A stretch of 64,000 nt of DNA from Diaporthe sp. PMI_573 (Eukaryota; Ascomycota; Sordariomycetes; Diaporthales; Diaporthaceae): positions 1,798,001 to 1,862,000 of the forward strand of contig JAJTUP010000002.1 of the NCBI GenBank assembly GCA_021399435.1. Direction: 5' to 3'. Under the pieces are notes generated by a model. That model searched no databases and had not been told where the DNA came from. It was given only the letters and a program-made list of their open reading frames with translations. Positions 58,193 through 64,000 of this stretch are shown here, in pieces; position 1 is the stretch's first letter, and each line of letters starts with the position of its first letter. A program made the translations under genes and the position numbers.

Positions 58193-58704
58193 CTCGTGTG
58201 TAGCAGTCGGACCTGCCAGATCCCACCGCTTTGTATTTTCCTGGGGCCAAGCGCTCAATCTTCCAATCACCCAATCACCTCCGTCCTCTCTCGTATTATA
58301 CGCGCTCTCTCCCTCTCTTTTGACCCGTCTATCCGTCCACGGCAAGTGGGAGGCTAGGCTCGAGTTAGAATCTTTACCCGGAGCCCACACACACCTACCT
58401 ATGCACGCCCGGCGCAGCAGCATTCCTGCTCCTGCACCTTTGGTTCAGACGGCCAAGGTTGTGTCTGGGCAGCTGCTTGTGGCGCGACGCGCGGAAGGGG
58501 TGAGTGATCGTCACTCTTGCTCTGCCAGCCTGCTCTGCATTGCGCCCAAAACGAAACAGAGGGTGCTGCCAGCCTGTCACCCGCTTCCAACCGATCGAGA
58601 CGCACGAGATGGCGGTGTCACTACCCTACGCTTGCGCCTTCCCCTTTGGCCAGCAAGGGGCGGAGAAATACCGCGTTGCCATGTGCGCCCGCCTGCCGCC
58701 CTGT

Positions 58705-58743
58705 CACCGCACCCTGCCACCGCACCCTGCCACCGCGCCCTGC
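58705..58743. repeat. Three-copy 13-bp tandem repeat
   Basis: Copies of caccgcaccctgc, the third with one A-to-G change. Its unit length equals that of the array at 57955-57993, but the sequence is unrelated. Confidence 0.9.
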
Positions 58744-61700
58744 CAGAGCACAAGCCTCGCCAGCCTCCTCCTCCTCAGGCTCTTCGACGTTGATGGCTGG
58801 CGACACCGGGCCACAAGCTCCCGTTTGGGGTTCAAGTGCCTGGTTCGGCCAAAGTTAAAAAAAAAAACCACCAACCCAAACCAAGATGTATGTGTGCACC
58901 CAGGCCAGGAGGGAGACCAGGCGAGAAGGGAACAGGCGTAAGGAACGGACGGCACTTTCGCTCGGCCAGAGCAACTTCGATGCCAACCCTGCCCTTCAGC
59001 TTCGATTTGCACGGGGAAGACGCTACCACGCTCCCGTCGCCCGAACCCCCTTGTCTGAGGAACTGCCTCGCCTTGTCTACCATCGCCTAACAGTAGGGCA
59101 TCATCCCAACTCTGGACCATGTTTCCAGGAGGCTAGGCTAGAGCAGACACTAGTCTCAGTCGCTGACGTCCTGAATGCCCGGCCGACGGCGGCGCCGTTC
59201 CAGATGCCCCATTTCCGATATTTAACCTTCACCAGCCCTATCATCCGCCCGCGCCTGCCTCTGATTCCGACGGCATAAGACTGATTACCCCTGCCCACCG
59301 TTCTGGCCCATCAACAACACCATCACCATATCATCACGATGACCACTACGCCGTCCGTGCCCTGTCGCGTCCAATGCGATGGCTGCTTCCGTTTGCCTCG
59401 CCGCCTCGTCCACGAATGGAAGTCTAGACCAAGACGACGTGACAGTGTGAATGACTAGCCGCTGCGCTGCAGCCTCACGAAGCGTGCCCAATGAACAACG
59501 CACAATCCGCCGCAAGGCTGCCCTGCTTTGTTTATTTCGTGCCACTACGCCCGTCCAAGTATGCTGTGTTTGGACCGCGAGGACCCTGAATCACCAGCGC
59601 ACGTCCTATGTGGTCTTCAGACGACTGTCTGTTCGTCTGCCATCACATTCATGCCTTGACCGAACCACGACTCGTTATTTTTGGTCGCCCAGCTGTCCAT
59701 GAGCTTTCGGCGCGCAATGCGATTCGTTCCCAAGACCTCCTCTGGCTGGGCTGTCGAATCGGCTCTCGACCGGGCTTCAGGCTGCCCAACCTGAAGGCCA
59801 AGGGGCATTGTCTCCGGGACTGTCTCTTTCCTGCAGCGGAAACATCTTGCATGATAGCAGGTCTGCCCGCTACGCACAGTAGTGCTCAGGCACTCGGCAC
59901 CATTCCCTTTCCAATCAAGCTTGCATGGTCCATCGAGGTTGGAAGAGCCCAATGTGGTCTAGAGTGGTGGCTACAGAGCATGCAGTACAGTGTAGATGTT
60001 GGCAAGCGTCTGGTTGCGATATCCCAGCTCTGTCAAAGTCCGGAGTCCCGACGACATGGCCCTCTTCGTTCGCCTTGCATGAAGCTTGTGTCACCCGTCG
60101 CTGCACTCCCCCACGTCCTTGCGACATGAAACATGAATTGTTATTCACCGCCGGTCTTCTCGACGAGCTCTGAGGGTCGAATTTGGCCCCATCAAGGCCC
60201 GTCTTTCGAACACGGTCCAATGAGGCTGGGTCTTGGTTGCGACCCGCACCCCCTTGAGCGCTGCAGCTGGACCCCAAGTTCAACGGCAGTAACCTTAAAA
60301 ATTGGGAGGGAGATTCAGCACCCACTGAATTTCTTGTGGCACCCTCTCCACGACTGCTTCCTGGCGGTGTTGGTTGCTAGTCGACTTCAACGTCAACCTG
60401 CATTGCAACGGTATTGGCGATCGAGCTGTCACGGGCCATGGAAGCCTTCTAGAAAGCCTGGCGCAAGGTTGATCCAGACTTTACAGTTCATCGACCGACG
60501 ATAGTGTCACCAGATCTGCAGGCGTGTGGAGATTGCGTGCGCGTAGACAGTGCCATGGAAGACAGTGAAGCAGGCTAGACGAACTCTATTCCTGCTGGTG
60601 AAGGACGCCGGCTCCAAGGTGGTCGCAAGGTGCAGGCCTGCCGGCAGCACGGTGTGACGTACAGTCAATGCTCATTTTCGTCGGAAACGGCATTTCGGAA
60701 CACCCCTCGGCCACGGACGAGCATTTCCGTCTGTCTTGATCAACACGGATGCAGAAGCGTCGACATCGGGTGGCAGGCCGCGGCCAGAGTAGCATTGCAA
60801 CACAAATGGGACGGAGTTTCCTCTTCCTGGAGAAACTCCGCAAGTGCCCTATCGCTGGGGAGAGGGCACGCCATGAACGTTGAGATCGTCGAGAGCTATT
60901 TACGTTCGACGATCGGCGACCGCCAAGTAATGCGAGTAAACCTTATTATTCTTATTCTGCTCGAGAGCGGCAGGCAGATTTTGGCTCGAAGAGCGTGAGG
61001 CTAACGACATTGGGCAGGCAATGCACAGACAAGGAGACCTGGCAGCCCTGGACGACGTTTGTCGGCCGTCCAACCTAATCTACCTCCCACCCGGGTCGCC
61101 CAGGGCCCGCCAGGCCCCCAGGCCCCCAGGACCCTAGCCCACTGTGCCCACTCTGCCGTCCGCCTGATCAACGTGGCCCATTGGGATAATCTCGCCGCCC
61201 GGAGCCGCGTTCGCCGAAATCTCGGAGCTATGTCACGGGACACTAGGGGGGATGGCACACACGCCACAAGGGGACGATCGATGGAGCACTGCACAGCACC
61301 GCGCAGTAAGCCTGATGGATACTGGGCGCGTGGCACCGCTCTCTGCGACCGCCGCTCGTCTGGGCCCGACCTCGGAAACTTCCGCCTTTTGGTTAGTTTG
61401 CGCCGGGCCCGTCCTGACATCTTCAAGCCAAGGATCTCAGAGACAGGGAGACAGTCTGTCAGGGGCTACCCATGCATGCTTTCTGCAGGCACTGGGGTGG
61501 AGCAGGCCTCAACGCGGCACTTGAGCCCCACACTCCTGGCCAGTTGGCCTCTGGGCGTGTGAATTGCGCGCAGTATCGTGGTAACACATAGCAACACAGC
61601 TTCTGAAGAACTGGCACGGATGGGACATTGGACAGGGGCCAGGCTCCTACCCACCCCGCCTCAATCTCGTGGTTGATCGCCGTGCTCACGCCAACCACCT

Positions 61701-63551
61701 CCCATAGCCAGTCCCTGCGCCCACGAAAAGCCCCGGACAGCTGCGGTGTGGCCGGGATCCCACGCTCAGGGATATTGTCATCGTGGTGCGAATGCGAGCC
61801 TGCACGTCCAGTGTTGCGATGCTAACATCAGGCTCGCTGCGTGATTGCGGATCCGGAGCATTCTGGAAGCCTCATGGAGAGTCTACTAACAGTACAGATG
61901 GGGCTAGGACAGGAGCCCAGCTCAACGGTGCACGTTACGGTTCTACCCCACAGGCCCGCCGCATGGGGTGAGGCGTGTAAAGAGAGGAAAGAAGGGGACA
62001 GTGTCTGCACGGTCACCCGTGGTACCTATGGGTCTCCATCACAAACAGCTGAAAGCCCACACTGTCTGAGCGACCCGATCCTCTCACTGTCGCAACGGGC
62101 CAGTCTCGCTTTGCGCAAGTTTTGGCAAAACATTTTGGACCCCGCAGAACACGCTGCGCCTTCATAGGCCATGTCCTGCAACGGTGGCCCGAGGACCGGA
62201 CGCGCGTGGTGAAAATAGAAAAACCCACCGCGCCTAAGGCGGTTAGAACCCAGCCAGGCGACCAGCCCCCCTGCTCACGAATTTGATATTATGTATCACT
62301 TGTTACCATGGCGGCGCGGCACCACTTTTCAATTAGGAAATCCCGACACTACGCTGGCCCGCAAAGGCCCAAGACTGGGTTTCGAGTCCCACATGCCGAA
62401 ACCTCGATCTGCCTTTTTCGAGGAGCGGCGTCAAAGCAGACCACCACCGCACCACACGCAGGGCAGACGCACGCCATGGGGGCCTGCTCAGCCCGTCGAG
62501 GCATGATCGCTGCGACCAGGAGCCCAGCGACACGGGAAACTCTGTGCTACTGCTCGGGGTACCTTCTTTGCAGGTTTCTAGAAATCAGAAGCTGGCAAGG
62601 TTTGGCTTGTCCGGATTTCGATAATAATCTCACGCCACCTTCATATCCAAATGCAGGTCCTGATACGGAAGCCGGCCTGGTTCCGGTGGGGCCCCTCGAA
62701 TGCCTGTCACCATGCAGACGGGATGCTCGACGTAGCGGCTGAGAGCCACTGAGAGAGCTCCAAAATCCAGCTCAGGGACCGGGACCGGGACCCAGTGGGA
62801 GGTGGTGTGCAGCTGCTCGAACCTTGTTCCCAAGCTCCCAAGCACGATGACGAAGGGACAGCGAGGAGGGGTCACCGCCCCCAGCTGGCTGTGAGCACTA
62901 TTGTGCCTCTTTTGCCCCAGAGCTGCAGCACCCCTAACCGAAGCTCTGCCGTCCGCAGGGTAGCACCCATGGAGTTAGTAATCTCGAGACCGTTGTTCAG
63001 ATGGCGTCTTTGCTCTGTTTCGCGCTCAACCATGGGAACAGAGGGAAATTCAATCCTTCATCCGAGTGTTGCGCTGTGGGCTCATACGATTCCAGCACCT
63101 GATACAGTCGTTCAGCATCTGCAGTATGATGTTCTCGTTGCAATTATCACGCATGACCTGTTTGTGACGACACTTCCCGCTGCTATCAACAAGGTTCTCG
63201 AACTCTAAATCTGCGTTGCTTCCAGTTGGCTGGTAGGCCCGCGAACGGGTACATCGAACGTGTGTTCATCAAACCCCTCCTTGGGTGACCCTCTCTGGCT
63301 TGTCCTGCCTTGTCTTGACCGACCTGGCTTGCCTCCATTCTTTACGCTCTCGGACAGCGTTCTGATGCGGGCCGCAATATAAGCAAAACTTTGATTTCTT
63401 TGTGCTCTGCATCTGCCCCATCTTGTCTGCCTTGTCTGTGGATATGGTGTGGTGGAGTGGTCCCCCCTGGGCCATTGTTTAAACTTTGCTATGACGCTGC
63501 CATGGAGATTCGGGAGAGAAGCTTCGGGGCACGCCAGCGGCGATTGCCTGG

Positions 63552-63570
63552 CACACACACACACACACAC
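63552..63570. repeat. (CA)n microsatellite
   Basis: About nine and a half CA units in gene-free DNA. Confidence 0.92.
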
Positions 63571-64000
63571 GACTGTGAGAGCCTTTGAAAGTGCGGAACG
63601 CGGAAAAGTTTACAATGTGGCCAAACATGAAGAAGTCTAAGAATTCTCATGAGCAAAACAAGAAGGAAAAGAAAGGAAAGGGCCTGCATCTCGCCACCTG
63701 ATCTATCCGAACCTTGGCCTTTCCCGGCCGAGTAGCATTCCATGATCCTAAGGGCAAACGAACCACCCGGAGCTGAATTATGGGAGGCCAAAAAAGTCGA
63801 CGATGTGACGATGGCAGGACGGGTTTCATCTTTTGCCTTTTTCCTTGTCGCCCCGCGCGCGGCAGGCAAGCCCAGCCCACACCTGTGCGGCGCGGCGCCC
63901 AAGGGTGATCCAAGGTCGCCATGCTCGCCGGGAGTATGTGTGTGGTTGTAGAGAAGCAGCACACGCAGCACACACACCCGCTTGGCCTACCTCTCGCCTG

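Larger units (their letters stand above)
57148..64000. other. Gene-poor right end, 6.9 kb
   Basis: It begins with the promoter of the PLC-like gene. No open frame reads as a recognisable protein. The longest, 57735-58793 plus (352 codons), is low-complexity Arg/Pro/Gly sequence created partly by tandem repeats; 62795-63208 plus has no domain. The stretch holds minisatellite-like repeats at 57955-57993, 58161-58192 and 58705-58743 and a CA run at 63552-63570. Exons of a gene continuing past 64000 cannot be excluded. Confidence 0.5.

Noticed and set aside
57735..58793. Plus-strand frame of 352 codons
   Set aside because: Low-complexity Arg/Pro/Gly translation that passes through tandem repeats; no domain, and unlike any real gene in the window.
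62361..62400. tRNA T-arm-like gggtttcgagtccc
   Set aside because: The outermost stem pair does not form and no anticodon or D arm is found upstream.
1..64000. Secondary-metabolite or other co-functional gene cluster
   Set aside because: No synthase, P450, transporter or pathway-specific regulator is present; the genes have unrelated housekeeping or stand-alone roles.

Overview
The window is nuclear DNA of a filamentous ascomycete (Pezizomycotina, most likely a sordariomycete; this placement is inference). The supporting evidence is: protein genes broken by short introns (about 50-150 nt, GTAAGT-type donors, CTNAC-like branch points); several Pezizomycotina-typical families (Up-regulated-during-septation domain, fungal T5orf172 protein, ORP1-like nuclear protein, secreted PLC-like phosphodiesterase); and one extremely AT-rich block of the kind left by repeat-induced point mutation (RIP). 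There are no bacterial operons and no CRISPR array. I found no convincing tRNA or 5S gene.

Twelve protein genes are supported. From left to right: a 5'-truncated type-B carboxylesterase/lipase (+, 1-1847); an ORP1-like regulator (-, 4109-6759) that appears as two separate open frames but joins through a 383-nt intron; an 11.5 kb stretch without a recognisable gene; an ERCC6L2-type SNF2 helicase (-, 18297-21482); a fusion of a Dabb barrel and a GFA zinc domain (-, 21890-22828); an AT-rich relic near 25.1-25.8 kb; a leukotriene-A4-hydrolase-type M1 aminopeptidase (-, 26559-28709); a second 11.3 kb gene-poor stretch; an Up-regulated-during-septation protein (+, 40032-42519); an alpha/beta hydrolase (+, 45962-46808) converging on a T5orf172-domain protein (-, 46998-48236); a compact housekeeping cluster AIP1 (+), ALG13 (-) and mitochondrial ribosomal protein mS35/Rsm24 (+) at 50157-55222; and a secreted PI-PLC-like protein (-, 56010-57147). 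The last 6.8 kb holds no gene I can support.

The genes do not form a metabolic pathway or a secondary-metabolite cluster. They span actin turnover (AIP1), N-glycan precursor synthesis (ALG13), mitochondrial translation (mS35), DNA repair (ERCC6L2-like), peptide processing (M1 peptidase) and probable development or septation (ORP1-like, Uds1-like), plus secreted or small hydrolases. The most notable layout feature is that both gene deserts of more than 11 kb lie on the 5' side of a long, Ser/Pro-rich, probably regulatory protein. This suggests extended regulatory or untranslated regions rather than missing genes. I see no clear evidence of a previously undescribed multi-gene system. The best leads are the Dabb-GFA fusion, the corrected ORP1-like gene model, the deserts and the RIP-like block.
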